A stretch of 64,000 nt of DNA from Bacteroidota bacterium (GCA_947469885.1 CANIQT010000001.1:186001-250000); one strand, 5' to 3'; positions 53,262-63,028 are shown, numbered from the stretch's first letter. The notes: a model not told the origin generated them from the sequence alone. Translations and numbers: made by a program.

Positions 53262-55148
53262 ATGTGCGGAATAGCTGGAATAATTGCATTTAACGAAAAC
53301 GGGAAACAACATTTATCTAAGATAAGTGGTGCTGTTGCTTCGTTGAATAAACGCGGTCCGAACGGAAAAGGAACTTATACGCATAATAATGTGGCGTTGG
53401 GGCATAGAAGATTGTCCATTATTGACACCAGTTCTGCGGCTTCGCAACCGTTTACTGATGCAAGCGGAAGATATACCATTGTATTTAACGGGGAGATATT
53501 TAATTATAAAGAACTGAGGAAGGAGCTAGAAAATAAGGGTGTTCAGTTTAAATCGCATAGTGATACGGAAGTATTGCTTCAGCTTTTTATTAGTGATAAA
53601 GAAAAATGTTTGGAAAAGCTGGATGGGGAATTTGCATTTGCTATTTATGATAAAGAAAAAGAAGAAATATTTTTGGCAAGAGATAGGTTTGGAATAAAGC
53701 CAATTTATTTTTACAGAGATGAAAATCGTTTTGCGTTTGGTTCAGAAATGAAAGCATTGATTGCTTTTGTTATTCCGAAAGTAATTGATGAAGCATCGCT
53801 GCAACTGTATCTTCACTTAAATTATATCCCTTCCCCCTACTCTATTTTCGAAAATGTGTTGAAGGTGGAAGCAGGGAGTTATGTAATGGTGAATACTAAA
53901 AAAGAATTTGTTCAGAAGAAATATTATTCTATTCCTTATAACGAGCAACTAAAAAATTATCCTGATTATGAAACAGCACAAAAGCAATTAAAACAATTGT
54001 TGGAACATTCCGTACAGCAACGAATGATTGCTGATGTTCCGCTGGGAACGTTTTTGAGTGGAGGAATTGATTCTTCTATAATTACTGCTATTGCAGCACA
54101 ACACACCAAACAGTTGAATACATTTTCTATAGGATATAAAGATGAACCATTGTTTGATGAAACCCATTATGCACAACTAGTTGCAAAAAAATACAAAACC
54201 AACCATACCGTATTTTCATTAAGTAATGATGATTTGTTTGCAAATCTCCATCAGGTACTGGATTATATTGATGAGCCATTTGCAGATTCATCGGCTTTGG
54301 CGGTAAATATTTTAAGTATGCACACGCGAAAGCATTTAACTGTGGCACTTTCGGGAGATGGGGCGGATGAACTTTTTGCTGGATATAATAAACATGCAGC
54401 AGAATTGAAAGCACGGAAGGGTGGATGGGCAACGAGTTTGGTAAAAGCATCTCACCCACTTTTGAAGCAATTACCGAAATCAAGAAACACAAAAACAGGA
54501 AATAAAATTCGTCAACTGCATAAGTTTGCCGAAGGAATGAAATTGGATAATAAAGAAAGATACTGGGATTGGGCTAAATGGGCGGGATTTGGAGGAGATG
54601 AAATGCTAGTGAAACAAAATACTGAAAGAAACAAGGAGTTTGAAGAGAGGAAAAAAGAAATTCTGAAATGTATTAATTCTGATTATAATTCTGTTTTGCT
54701 TGCTGATATGCAACTGGTGCTGGAAAATGATATGCTCGTGAAAGTGGATAGAATGAGTATGAGTCAGAGTTTGGAAGTACGCGTTCCTTTTTTAGATAAT
54801 AAAGTGGTTGATTTTGCTTTTTCGCTGCCAGTGAATTATAAGATTGATGCTAATCAAAGAAAAAAGATTTTGAAAGATGCTTTTAAAACGTATTTACCTG
54901 AAGAGTTATTTAACAGAGGCAAACAAGGATTTGAAGTGCCACTATTAAAATGGTTTCAGACGGATTTGAAATCAATGATTGTGGATGATTTGCTAAGTGA
55001 TAAATTTATCAAGGAACAAAATATTTTTAAACTGGAGGCAATTAGGAATTTGAAAACACAATTGTTTTCAAATAATACAAATGATGTGGTTCCAAAGGTT
55101 TGGGGGCTATTGGTGTTTCAGAATTGGTGGAAAAAGGTGTACAGATAA
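53262..55148 (+). CDS. asnB: Asparagine synthase (glutamine-hydrolysing) AsnB
   Basis: A 628-residue two-domain enzyme. The class II glutamine amidotransferase has Cys2 exposed after Met (MCGIAGIIAF), RGPNGKGTY, LGHRRLSIID and FNGEIFNYKELR. The synthetase domain has the ATP loop FLSGGIDSS at about 267 and ALSGDGADELFAGYNKH. It makes asparagine or, in polysaccharide clusters like this, amidates a sugar acid or peptide; both remain possible. First gene of the polysaccharide region. Confidence 0.93.
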   Translation: MCGIAGIIAFNENGKQHLSKISGAVASLNKRGPNGKGTYTHNNVALGHRRLSIIDTSSAASQPFTDASGRYTIVFNGEIFNYKELRKELENKGVQFKSHSDTEVLLQLFISDKEKCLEKLDGEFAFAIYDKEKEEIFLARDRFGIKPIYFYRDENRFAFGSEMKALIAFVIPKVIDEASLQLYLHLNYIPSPYSIFENVLKVEAGSYVMVNTKKEFVQKKYYSIPYNEQLKNYPDYETAQKQLKQLLEHSVQQRMIADVPLGTFLSGGIDSSIITAIAAQHTKQLNTFSIGYKDEPLFDETHYAQLVAKKYKTNHTVFSLSNDDLFANLHQVLDYIDEPFADSSALAVNILSMHTRKHLTVALSGDGADELFAGYNKHAAELKARKGGWATSLVKASHPLLKQLPKSRNTKTGNKIRQLHKFAEGMKLDNKERYWDWAKWAGFGGDEMLVKQNTERNKEFEERKKEILKCINSDYNSVLLADMQLVLENDMLVKVDRMSMSQSLEVRVPFLDNKVVDFAFSLPVNYKIDANQRKKILKDAFKTYLPEELFNRGKQGFEVPLLKWFQTDLKSMIVDDLLSDKFIKEQNIFKLEAIRNLKTQLFSNNTNDVVPKVWGLLVFQNWWKKVYR

Positions 55149-55201
55149 CGAATAATTACGAATTTACGAATCGAGTTTATTGAAAGCATTCAAAAAATTA
55201 T

Positions 55202-56389
55202 ATGATAAAGGTTTTAAGGATAATCAATCGTTTTAATTTGGGTGGTCCGACCTATAATGTGGCTTATCTGAGTAAGTATTTGTCGGGGGATTATGAAACT
55301 TTATTGGTGGGAGGTGCAAAAGATGATTCGGAAGAAAGTTCTGATTTTATTGTGAATGATTTGGGGTTAAACCCAATTATCATTGAAGAAATGAAACGGG
55401 AAATTAATTTGAAAAATGATTATGCTGCTTATAAGAAAATTAAGAAAATTATAAGGGAATATAAACCAGATATAGTTCACACCCATGCTTCAAAAGCAGG
55501 AACATTGGGCAGACTCGCAGCGCATAGTTGCGGAGTGAAAGTGATTGTACATACATTTCACGGACATGTTTTTCATTCTTATTTCGGAAAACTGAAGACT
55601 ACTTTTTATAAAAACATAGAGCGTTATTTGGCAAAAAAAACAACCGCTATTATTGCTATCAGCGAAATACAAAAAGACGAACTAGTTAATCAACATCGGA
55701 TTTGCAAAGCGGAAAAAGTTCATGTTATTCCGTTGGGATTTGATTTATCAAAATTTCAAGAAAACCAAGAAGAAAAAAGAAAAACATTCCGGACAAAATA
55801 TAATTTGGATGATGATGAAATTGTCATTTCAATTATAGGAAGATTGGTGCCTGTGAAAAATCACACATTGTTTTTAGAAGGATTAAAAATTGTTTCAGAA
55901 AGGACAACACAAAAAATAAGAGCATTTGTAGTAGGAGATGGCGAGGACAGGAAGGTTATTGAAACAAAAGCAAAAGAATTGAACATTCCATTTATTGATG
56001 GAACAAAAAGTAATGAGAAGGTACTTTTAACTTTCACTTCGTGGATTAAAGAGATAGATGTGGTACTTGCAGGAAGTGACATTGTTGCACTTACCTCTTT
56101 TAATGAAGGCACGCCTGTGAGCCTGATTGAAGCGCAGGCGGCAAACAGACCAATTGTAACGACTAATGTAGGTGGCATTGAAAATGTGGTGATACCCAAC
56201 AAAACTGCATTGTTGTGTGAAAACAATAATCTAAATGAATTTTCGGAACAATTATTAAATCTCTGCGAAAATACTACCTTCCGCCATTCCTTGTCGGAAA
56301 AGGGATGGAAACATGTAAAAGAAAAATATCATTTTACTCGTCTGGTAAAAGATATAGAATACCTCTACAAAAAATTAATGGTAAAGTAG
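55202..56389 (+). CDS. Glycosyltransferase family 4 protein
   Basis: A 395-residue GT-B enzyme. The N-terminal acceptor domain has INRFNLGGPTYNVAYLSKYL, DIVHTHASKAGTLGRLAAH and VHTFHGHVF. The C-terminal nucleotide-sugar domain has ISIIGRLVPVKNH, FVVGDGEDR and the E-x7-E motif in FNEGTPVSLIEAQAANRPIV. It transfers a sugar onto a lipid-linked or polysaccharide acceptor. It lies between asnB and the export genes, so capsule or exopolysaccharide synthesis is likely. Linkage unknown. Confidence 0.9.
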   Translation: MIKVLRIINRFNLGGPTYNVAYLSKYLSGDYETLLVGGAKDDSEESSDFIVNDLGLNPIIIEEMKREINLKNDYAAYKKIKKIIREYKPDIVHTHASKAGTLGRLAAHSCGVKVIVHTFHGHVFHSYFGKLKTTFYKNIERYLAKKTTAIIAISEIQKDELVNQHRICKAEKVHVIPLGFDLSKFQENQEEKRKTFRTKYNLDDDEIVISIIGRLVPVKNHTLFLEGLKIVSERTTQKIRAFVVGDGEDRKVIETKAKELNIPFIDGTKSNEKVLLTFTSWIKEIDVVLAGSDIVALTSFNEGTPVSLIEAQAANRPIVTTNVGGIENVVIPNKTALLCENNNLNEFSEQLLNLCENTTFRHSLSEKGWKHVKEKYHFTRLVKDIEYLYKKLMVK

Positions 56390-56456
56390 GGTAATTACAA
56401 TTTTAAAGGCATTTCAGAATATTTTTTTAACTTCGCACGTTATTTAAAAAAAAATT

Positions 56457-57221
56457 ATGCGTAAACTACTTTATTTATCAGGAATATTACTGTTTTTGTC
56501 GAGCTGTTCGTGGCTTAACCCAAGTATAATGCTTAAAACTGGAAAAGATTACCAATTCAGTAAAAATCCCGATTCTGCTCGGATTGTTGATTATAAAATT
56601 TCACCTAATGATATCTTGCAATTTAATATGTACTCTAATGATGGATTTAAGTTAATTGATATTACCTCTTTGAATAGTGCAAATGCGGCCTACCACATTA
56701 ATGTGGAGTTACCTTATCAGGTAGAATCTGATGGAAATGTGAAACTACCAATTTTAGGAAGAAAAAACCTAGCGGGTTTAACAATTAGAGAAGCAGAAAG
56801 TGTTTTAGAAGAGAGCTATTCATCATTTTATGTAAGACCGTTTATTGAAATAAATATTACGAATAAGCGGGTGATTGTATTTCCAGGAAGCAATGGAGAT
56901 GCCCGCGTAATTCCCTTAGCAAATAACAATACGACATTACTTGAAGCAATTGCATTGGCAGGTGGGATTGCCGAAAACGGCAAAGCGAAAATGGTGAAAT
57001 TAATGAGGAACGTGGATAATAAGCAATACGTTTTTAAAATGGATTTATCTACTATCGAAGGACTAAAAGATGGAAATACAGTATTGCAAGCTAATGATAT
57101 TATATACATTGAACCAGTGAGAAAATACAGCGAAAAACTATTACAGAATTTAGCCCCAATTTTAAGTTTAATAGCGACTACATTTTTACTTTTTACCTAT
57201 AGTAAGGCACTTGCAAAATAA
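56457..57221 (+). CDS. Polysaccharide export outer-membrane lipoprotein (Wza-like)
   Basis: A 254-residue lipoprotein with LSSCS lipobox (Cys about 17). A Poly_export domain has YKISPNDILQFNMYSNDGFK and VESDGNVKLPILGRKNLAGLTIREAE; an SLBB-like segment has VIPLANNNTTLLEAIALAGGI. There is a C-terminal hydrophobic helix (about 230-250). It is shorter than E. coli Wza (379 residues), as usual in Bacteroidota. It forms the outer-membrane exit for the chain; its neighbour is the inner-membrane kinase, 15 bases on. Confidence 0.9.
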   Translation: MRKLLYLSGILLFLSSCSWLNPSIMLKTGKDYQFSKNPDSARIVDYKISPNDILQFNMYSNDGFKLIDITSLNSANAAYHINVELPYQVESDGNVKLPILGRKNLAGLTIREAESVLEESYSSFYVRPFIEINITNKRVIVFPGSNGDARVIPLANNNTTLLEAIALAGGIAENGKAKMVKLMRNVDNKQYVFKMDLSTIEGLKDGNTVLQANDIIYIEPVRKYSEKLLQNLAPILSLIATTFLLFTYSKALAK

Positions 57222-57236
57222 AATTGCTTTTTCTGA

Positions 57237-59693
57237 ATGCTAAAAGAAAATATTTCCAATACTAACGACAGTTTTGAGCGTTACAAGGAACGTCTGTCAA
57301 ATTTCACGGGCGAATTCGAACTCGGTTTATTTCTATTCATAGCCCGAAAAAGCACCATTTGGATTTTTCTTTTTTTCTTGACTGCCATTGGAGGTTCATA
57401 CTTATACCTTCGTTATACCCCGCTTATATTTGAATCGAACAGTATAATTCAAATGCAGACAAGCAACAATGCAAAACAAATATTGAATGTTGATGCACTT
57501 TCAGAATCTGATAATGGTTTGGCGCAGGGTGTGGAATTATTGCGTTCTAAAGTTTTTTTGAAAAGGGTTCTTTTAAGGTTGCCACTTCAAATAAGTTATT
57601 ACACAGAAGGAACTTTTAAGGTAAATGAATTGTACAAAAACTCCCCTTTTACTGTAGAAGCAAGGATAATAAATCCCCAAATAGTAGGGACTAAAATATA
57701 TATTGACTTTATAAATAATCGCCAAGGTACCATCAACTATAATTTAAATGGAAATAACATTAATAAAGAATACGAAACGGGGAAGTGGCTTCAATTGCCC
57801 GAAATTGAATTAAAAATTGACATTACTAATTTTAACGAAATTGAAGTAAAACAAAATTTAGTGAAAAAAAATGCTTTTTATTTTACTTATAATGACACAA
57901 ATACAATTGCAAATGATTATTACCCGCAGTTAGATGTAAAATTGCTTAACGAACAGGCAAAAACTATTCTTATTGCATTTAAAGATCTCAACCCTTCAAA
58001 GGCAGCTGATATTGTATCTAAAATGACAGAAGAATACGAAAGTTTTGATGTGGAAAGCAAAGCAAAAAGTTCGAAAAGCATTATAGAATTTATAGACAAT
58101 CAACTTGCTGTAGTATACGATAGATTAAAATTATCAGAAAATACAATTCAGGATTTCAGAAAAAAAAATAGTGTAACTCAGAACGAATCTATTATTTCAA
58201 CTAATGAAAATCGTCTTTCAACACTTGACGATCAGATCACCGGTCTTGAATTGGAGGAGAATGTCCTTATAAAGATTGAAAACGACATATCAAATTCCAA
58301 AAGTATTGATACCTACAGTCTATTGGCAATGCTTGCTGGATCGCCTACTGAGAGCAACATCTCTTCAACAATTGATGCGTTGCATAAACTCCTTATTCAA
58401 AAAGAAGAGATGCTTTATGAAGTTACACCCAACAGCCAAGCTATAAAGGCAATAGACTACCAAATTGACATTCAAAAAAAATTATTGAAAGAAAGTATCA
58501 AGACAGTTAAAAGAAATATTATAATCAGAAAAGAAGACCTTAGAAATAAATCAAAGGAGTTTGAAACCAAATTTCATAAATTACCAGATAACGAAATAGA
58601 ATATGGTCGTTTACAGCGATTATTCTCGATTAACGAAAAATACTACAATTTGCTTTTAGAAAAAAAGACAGAATATTCTATTTCTGAGGCAGGATTTGTA
58701 TCACAAACCCAAACACTAGAAAAAGCAGATGTTCCTACAAGTCCAGTTTCACCGAATCGAAAAATTACTTTCATCATTTTTACACTTGCAGCAACCCTTT
58801 CCAGTTTAATATTAGTTTTCATTCGTTATCTGTCTCATAATGAAATCAATTCATTAAATGAAATAACAAAATACACACATGCATCCATATCAATTCTAGG
58901 AATTGTTCCCCGTTGTAAACAGGATATACCAGTTTCCCAATTATTGGTTGATAAAAGCCCGAAATCATTAATTGCAGAGGCCTTTAGATCGGTAAGAACC
59001 AATCTTCAATTTGTATCCAACGATCCTGGACCAAAAATTATCGCACTTACATCTACCATTTCTGGTGAAGGGAAAACGTTTGTCGCGATTAACCTTGCAG
59101 GTATTATTGCATTTTCAGGTAAAAAAGTAGTTATACTCGATTTGGATATGCGTAAACCCAAAATCCACATTGGATTTGCAGTGGAAAATTCGAAAGGTAT
59201 GAGCACATTGCTTATTGGGAAAGACACAATTGAAAACACGATTCAGCATACCAACCTTGAACACCTTGATATTATTACGGCTGGTCCAGTTCCACCAAAT
59301 CCATCGGAATTAATAATCAGCCCAAAGATGAACGATATACTTGAGCACCTAAAAACAATTTATGATGTCATCATCATAGATAATCCTCCAGTAGGTTTGG
59401 TAAGTGATGGTATTGCTATGATTCAACGAGCTGATTATCCTATTTACATTTTTAGAGCTGATTATTCGAAACGTAATTTTATTCAAAATGTTGACCGACT
59501 ATTTAATGAAGCAAATATTTCCCGTTTGTCGGTACTGTTAAATGGTGTGGATGTTGACAGAAAAAATTATGGTTATAACTACGGTTATGGTTATGGTTAT
59601 GGTTATGGTTATGGAAGCGGATATGGATACTATGACGAAGACAAAGACAAGGCAAGAAAGCAAAAAAAATCCTTTTTCAAAAGAAAAAAATAG
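57237..59693 (+). CDS. Polysaccharide copolymerase/tyrosine autokinase (Wzc-like)
   Basis: An 818-residue protein. It has a first membrane helix (about 38-58), a long periplasmic coiled-coil region (about 240-490), the PVSPNRK segment and a second helix (about 515-535). The BY-kinase domain has Walker A ISGEGKTFVAINLAG, Walker A' VILDLDMRKPKIHIG and Walker B VIIIDNPP. The end is a Tyr/Gly cluster (YGYGYGYG...YYDED) before a basic tail. It controls chain length and export through Tyr autophosphorylation. Five GGTTAT repeats encode part of the tail. Confidence 0.93.
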   Translation: MLKENISNTNDSFERYKERLSNFTGEFELGLFLFIARKSTIWIFLFFLTAIGGSYLYLRYTPLIFESNSIIQMQTSNNAKQILNVDALSESDNGLAQGVELLRSKVFLKRVLLRLPLQISYYTEGTFKVNELYKNSPFTVEARIINPQIVGTKIYIDFINNRQGTINYNLNGNNINKEYETGKWLQLPEIELKIDITNFNEIEVKQNLVKKNAFYFTYNDTNTIANDYYPQLDVKLLNEQAKTILIAFKDLNPSKAADIVSKMTEEYESFDVESKAKSSKSIIEFIDNQLAVVYDRLKLSENTIQDFRKKNSVTQNESIISTNENRLSTLDDQITGLELEENVLIKIENDISNSKSIDTYSLLAMLAGSPTESNISSTIDALHKLLIQKEEMLYEVTPNSQAIKAIDYQIDIQKKLLKESIKTVKRNIIIRKEDLRNKSKEFETKFHKLPDNEIEYGRLQRLFSINEKYYNLLLEKKTEYSISEAGFVSQTQTLEKADVPTSPVSPNRKITFIIFTLAATLSSLILVFIRYLSHNEINSLNEITKYTHASISILGIVPRCKQDIPVSQLLVDKSPKSLIAEAFRSVRTNLQFVSNDPGPKIIALTSTISGEGKTFVAINLAGIIAFSGKKVVILDLDMRKPKIHIGFAVENSKGMSTLLIGKDTIENTIQHTNLEHLDIITAGPVPPNPSELIISPKMNDILEHLKTIYDVIIIDNPPVGLVSDGIAMIQRADYPIYIFRADYSKRNFIQNVDRLFNEANISRLSVLLNGVDVDRKNYGYNYGYGYGYGYGYGSGYGYYDEDKDKARKQKKSFFKRKK
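59583..59612 (+). repeat. (GGTTAT)5 hexanucleotide repeat in the kinase gene
   Basis: Five perfect GGTTAT units encode Gly-Tyr pairs in the autophosphorylation tail. Slippage would add or remove whole Gly-Tyr pairs without a frameshift. Confidence 0.9.
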
Positions 59694-59704
59694 CACTACC
59701 ATTA

Positions 59705-60247
59705 ATGGACCTTATTTCAACAGGATTCGAAGGATTATTTATCATTCATCCAAAAGTTTTTGAAGACGATAGAGGATATTTTTACGAATCGTACAACGAA
59801 AAAAACTTTAGGCTAAACGGAATTGATGCACATTTTGTTCAGGACAACCAATCTCTTTCTCAAACAGGTGTTTTAAGAGGGCTACATTTTCAGCATCCAC
59901 CCCACAATCAAGGAAAGTTGGTTCGAGTAATTATAGGAAGTGTGCTGGATGTTGTGGTGGATATCAGAAAAAATTCCATTACTTATGGAAAACATTATTC
60001 AATTGTACTTTCTGAAAAAAACAAAACCATGCTCTGGGTTCCCTCCGGTTTTGCTCACGGGTTTTTGACACTTGAAGACAATACTATTTTCTCTTATAAA
60101 TGTACAAATTTTTTTAACAAAGAATCAGAAGATTGCATTTTATGGAATGATGAAATTTTAGGAATAGACTGGGATGTTAAATCACCCATTCTTTCAGAAA
60201 AAGATATGGCAGGAAAACTTTTTACTAGTTTTGTGAGTCCCTTTTGA
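59705..60247 (+). CDS. rfbC: dTDP-4-dehydrorhamnose 3,5-epimerase
   Basis: A 180-residue cupin-fold epimerase with the usual motifs: F-D-RGYF-ESYNEKNF, FVQDNQSLSQTGVLRGLHFQ (catalytic His in LRGLHFQ), QGKLVRVI-GSV-DV-VD-R and WVPSGFAHGFL. It takes part in dTDP-L-rhamnose synthesis. The partners rfbA, rfbB and rfbD are not in the window. Eleven bases after the kinase gene. Confidence 0.93.
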   Translation: MDLISTGFEGLFIIHPKVFEDDRGYFYESYNEKNFRLNGIDAHFVQDNQSLSQTGVLRGLHFQHPPHNQGKLVRVIIGSVLDVVVDIRKNSITYGKHYSIVLSEKNKTMLWVPSGFAHGFLTLEDNTIFSYKCTNFFNKESEDCILWNDEILGIDWDVKSPILSEKDMAGKLFTSFVSPF

Positions 60248-60303
60248 CGATCACATGTTTTAATTACTAATTGGATTTTTATTTACAAATAACAGAAATT
60301 TTG

Positions 60304-61374
60304 ATGAATGATTCGCTTTATTTATTTCTAGTTTATGGAGCTTTTTTTATTAGTACTTGTATCCTTTCATTTCTGATTAATGGACTGTTTCTGAAATTTG
60401 CTTCCAACCTTGGTACAAGAAACCAAGACGAAAATTTTATCCGTTGGAATTCTCAGGTAAAACCTTCGCTTGGTGGTATTTCTTTCTTTTTGATTTTTTT
60501 ATTATCCATTGCCAGTTACCCTATTTTTTTTGAACAACACCAGATTTTATTTGATAAAAAACTACTCGGCATTCTAGGTGCGGGAACATTGGCTTTTCTT
60601 CTTGGCTTATCGGATGATGCATACAACACCAAGCCCTTGTTAAAGTTGGTTGTTCAAATTATTTGTGCATTAATTTTAGTTTTCACGGGCACTTATATTT
60701 CTATTTTCACTGACCCAATTGTAAATTACGGAATTACTGTTTTCTGGGTAGTGGGATTAATGAACTCGATTAATATGCTTGATAACATGGATGCTATTTC
60801 AACTGTTGTGTCAATAACTTCTATAATGAGTGCCCTGTTAATTTTATACTTGAATAGTGATGGTAGAAACATTTATATTATAATTTTAATTGGTGTAATG
60901 GCTGCATTAATTGGTTTTCTATATTTCAACTGGCATCCTGCAAAAATGTTTATGGGTGATACAGGTAGTCAGTTTTTAGGCTTGTTTTTAGCGGCTATTG
61001 GTATTATTTATTTTTGGAACACGCCCGATGTCCATGCAAGTCTAGACCATTCCAAACAATTTTTTGTAACAATTTTAACTTTCGCTATTCCAATAATTGA
61101 TACTGCAACTGTTGTTATCAACCGTTTACTCAAGGGCAAATCTCCTTTTATAGGGGGGAAAGACCATACCACTCATAGCCTTTTTTTTATGGGATTGAAT
61201 GAACGTAAAATTGCATTTCTGTATGCCAGTATTTGCCTGGTGTCTATGTTTTTCAACTTTTTAATTATTAAATATATTGAAAACTGGAACTATATTCACA
61301 TCCTCCTCTTTTCAATTTACTTCTTAACTTTGTTTTGGTTTTTATATGCACCAAGTCGTAAAAACGAGCACTAA
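60304..61374 (+). CDS. MraY/WecA-family undecaprenyl-phosphate sugar-1-phosphate transferase
   Basis: A 356-residue membrane protein with about ten helices; I use the ATG at 60304 (a TTG at 60271 in frame adds eleven residues). Family motifs are KPSLGGISFF, LGLSDDAYNTKPLLKL, MNSINMLDNMDAIS, the MGDTGSQFLG loop and HTTHSLFFMGL. The HTTHSL ending separates it from true MraY (HHHYQKRG, encoded at 14.6 kb). It probably loads the first sugar phosphate of the polymer onto undecaprenyl phosphate. Its stop overlaps the next start by one base. Confidence 0.9.
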   Translation: MNDSLYLFLVYGAFFISTCILSFLINGLFLKFASNLGTRNQDENFIRWNSQVKPSLGGISFFLIFLLSIASYPIFFEQHQILFDKKLLGILGAGTLAFLLGLSDDAYNTKPLLKLVVQIICALILVFTGTYISIFTDPIVNYGITVFWVVGLMNSINMLDNMDAISTVVSITSIMSALLILYLNSDGRNIYIIILIGVMAALIGFLYFNWHPAKMFMGDTGSQFLGLFLAAIGIIYFWNTPDVHASLDHSKQFFVTILTFAIPIIDTATVVINRLLKGKSPFIGGKDHTTHSLFFMGLNERKIAFLYASICLVSMFFNFLIIKYIENWNYIHILLFSIYFLTLFWFLYAPSRKNEH

Positions 61375-62453
61375 TGTTAAAGAATATATTAAAAAAAATT
61401 CAATTTATTTTAGGTGCTTCCAAAAAGTACTTCATTGCATTTGGTTTGTTAATTGTGCTGCTTATCACCTTAAAACTATTCAGTTATTCTAGTTCAAAAT
61501 CAGACCAACAATATGCAGATGCATTCCGGGCTGCCTACAAGGTATATGACGTTCCAGTTCCTCAGAATTTGGAGTTTGCAACCGAAAAGGTCCCAACCAC
61601 CGATTTTTCTGTTAGAGAAGCAATGGAAAAAGAACTATTAATAAATACATATTGGCCATCACAGACTCTTTTGTTGCATAAACGAGCGAACCGTTGGTTT
61701 CCTATCATTGAGTCGATTCTGAAAAAAAATAATATTCCCGAAGATTTCAAATATATTGCGTTAGTAGAAAGTCAGCTGAACAATGTGGTTTCGCCTCAAG
61801 GAGCTGTTGGTTTTTGGCAGTTGATAGCTCCAACAGCCAAAGGTTATGGATTGGAAATAACTGATGAAGTAGATGAAAGATACGATGTGGCTAAATCAAC
61901 TGAAGCTGCTTGCAAATATTTTTCAGAAGCTTACAGACAATTCAACAACTGGACATTAGTAGCGGCTTCGTATAATTTAGGAATGAGTGGAGTTCAGTCA
62001 CAACTAGACAAACAGAAAGTGAATAGTTTTTACGATTTATTACTTACTGACGAAACTTCTCGGTATATTTTTCGAATTTTAGCAATCAAAGAAATTATTT
62101 CTCGACCAAAAGTGTATGGATTTCTGCTTCGTAAAAAAGATTTATTTCCAACTATTCAAACTAAACCAATTGTTGTAGATAGCACCATTTCTAATCTCGC
62201 TGATTTTGCATTAACTTATAAAATCAATTATAAAATTTTGAAATTATATAACCCTTGGCTGAGGAGTAACCTGCTTTCAAATCCTTCCAAAAAGAAATAT
62301 ACTATTGAATTACCCAAAGGCTCAGTAAATATTTATGATATAAACGGTGATTATTATGGCAGCAATAAACTATCAGCTATGGATTCCATTAATTTAATGT
62401 TTAATTTTACCATGTCGCACGATACTGTTATTCCAGACCAAACACCCAAATAA
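61374..62453 (+). CDS. Membrane-anchored lytic transglycosylase (MltD-like SLT domain)
   Basis: A 359-residue protein with an N-terminal membrane helix (about 19-38) and an SLT domain at about 105-230. The catalytic Glu is in YIALVESQLNNVVSPQGAVGFWQLI; NWTLVAASYNLGMSGV follows. A region of about 100 residues after it resembles a degenerate LysM-type module (FALTYKINYKILKLYNPWL). It cleaves peptidoglycan, perhaps to pass the polymer. Translationally coupled to the transferase gene. Confidence 0.9.
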   Translation: MLKNILKKIQFILGASKKYFIAFGLLIVLLITLKLFSYSSSKSDQQYADAFRAAYKVYDVPVPQNLEFATEKVPTTDFSVREAMEKELLINTYWPSQTLLLHKRANRWFPIIESILKKNNIPEDFKYIALVESQLNNVVSPQGAVGFWQLIAPTAKGYGLEITDEVDERYDVAKSTEAACKYFSEAYRQFNNWTLVAASYNLGMSGVQSQLDKQKVNSFYDLLLTDETSRYIFRILAIKEIISRPKVYGFLLRKKDLFPTIQTKPIVVDSTISNLADFALTYKINYKILKLYNPWLRSNLLSNPSKKKYTIELPKGSVNIYDINGDYYGSNKLSAMDSINLMFNFTMSHDTVIPDQTPK

Positions 62454-62472
62454 CATAAAATTTATTGAAACG

Positions 62473-62504
62473 AAAAAAGCCCCGCAAATTGCGGGGCTTT
62501 TTAG
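62473..62504. terminator. Bidirectional terminator after the polysaccharide cluster
   Basis: AAAAGCCCCGCAA with TTGCGGGGCTTTT is flanked by A and T runs, between the lytic transglycosylase (plus) and the cold-shock gene (minus). Confidence 0.92.
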
Positions 62505-62527
62505 GTAAATTACATTTTTGAATATAA

Positions 62528-62719
62528 TTATGCTAATCTTACATTTACAGCATTTAAACCTTTTTTGCCTTCTTGAACTTCAAAAAGAACTTCGTCATTC
62601 TGACGGATTTCTTCTTTCAATCCTGACACGTGTACGAAGAATTCTTCGCCTGAGTCTGTGGCTTTAATAAAACCAAATCCTTTGGTTTCATTAAAAAACT
62701 TTACAGTTCCATTTTTCAT
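62528..62719 (-). CDS. Cold-shock domain protein (Csp family)
   Basis: A 63-residue single-domain protein with the RNA-binding motifs GTVKFFNETKGFGFI (RNP1 region) and EFFVHVSGL (RNP2 region). It binds single-stranded RNA/DNA as an RNA chaperone; whether it is cold-induced is unknown. The minus-strand leader upstream (about 170 bases to the tRNA) is AT-rich with no clear feature except the tRNA terminator. Confidence 0.95.
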   Translation of the reverse strand: MKNGTVKFFNETKGFGFIKATDSGEEFFVHVSGLKEEIRQNDEVLFEVQEGKKGLNAVNVRLA

Positions 62720-62849
62720 TTAATTTTTGATTTTTTTAATTAATAATTAGGACAAAGATACACTAAATAATCCATCTCCAACAAATTATTATAATTATAA
62801 TATACTACCATTGCTCAGAACCCCTATTTAATAAGCTCTTTACCACACA

Positions 62850-62885
62850 ACAAAAAAGAGCTCAGAAATTATTCTGAACTCTTTA
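62850..62885 (-). terminator. Terminator after tRNA-Leu
   Basis: On the minus strand AGAGTTCAGAA pairs with TTCTGAGCTCT (one mismatch) and a T6 run follows. It lies a few bases after the tRNA 3' end. Confidence 0.8.
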
Positions 62886-62889
62886 TCTG

Positions 62890-62971
62890 TGCGGATGAAG
62901 GGACTCGAACCCCCACGCCTCTCGGCACCAGATCCTAAGTCTGGCGCGGCTGCCAATTACGCCACATCCGC
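62890..62971 (-). tRNA. tRNA-Leu (anticodon UAG)
   Basis: On the minus strand the acceptor 5' GCGGATG pairs with CATCCGC plus discriminator A. The D arm is GTGGCGTAATTGGCAGCCGC. The anticodon stem CCAGA/TCTGG surrounds the loop CTTAGGA (anticodon TAG). There is a long variable arm (TGCCGAGAGGCG) and T arm GGGGGTTCGAGTCCC. The long variable arm and UAG anticodon identify leucine. The 3' CCA is not encoded. It follows serS by about 57 bases. Confidence 0.96.
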
Positions 62972-63028
62972 ATACTACTTTTAATTGGGTCGCAAAGATA
63001 TATTAATTTAAGATGCAAAAATGCAAAA

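Noticed and set aside
59705..60247. A full dTDP-rhamnose operon
   Set aside because: Only the 3,5-epimerase is present; rfbA, rfbB and rfbD are not in the window.
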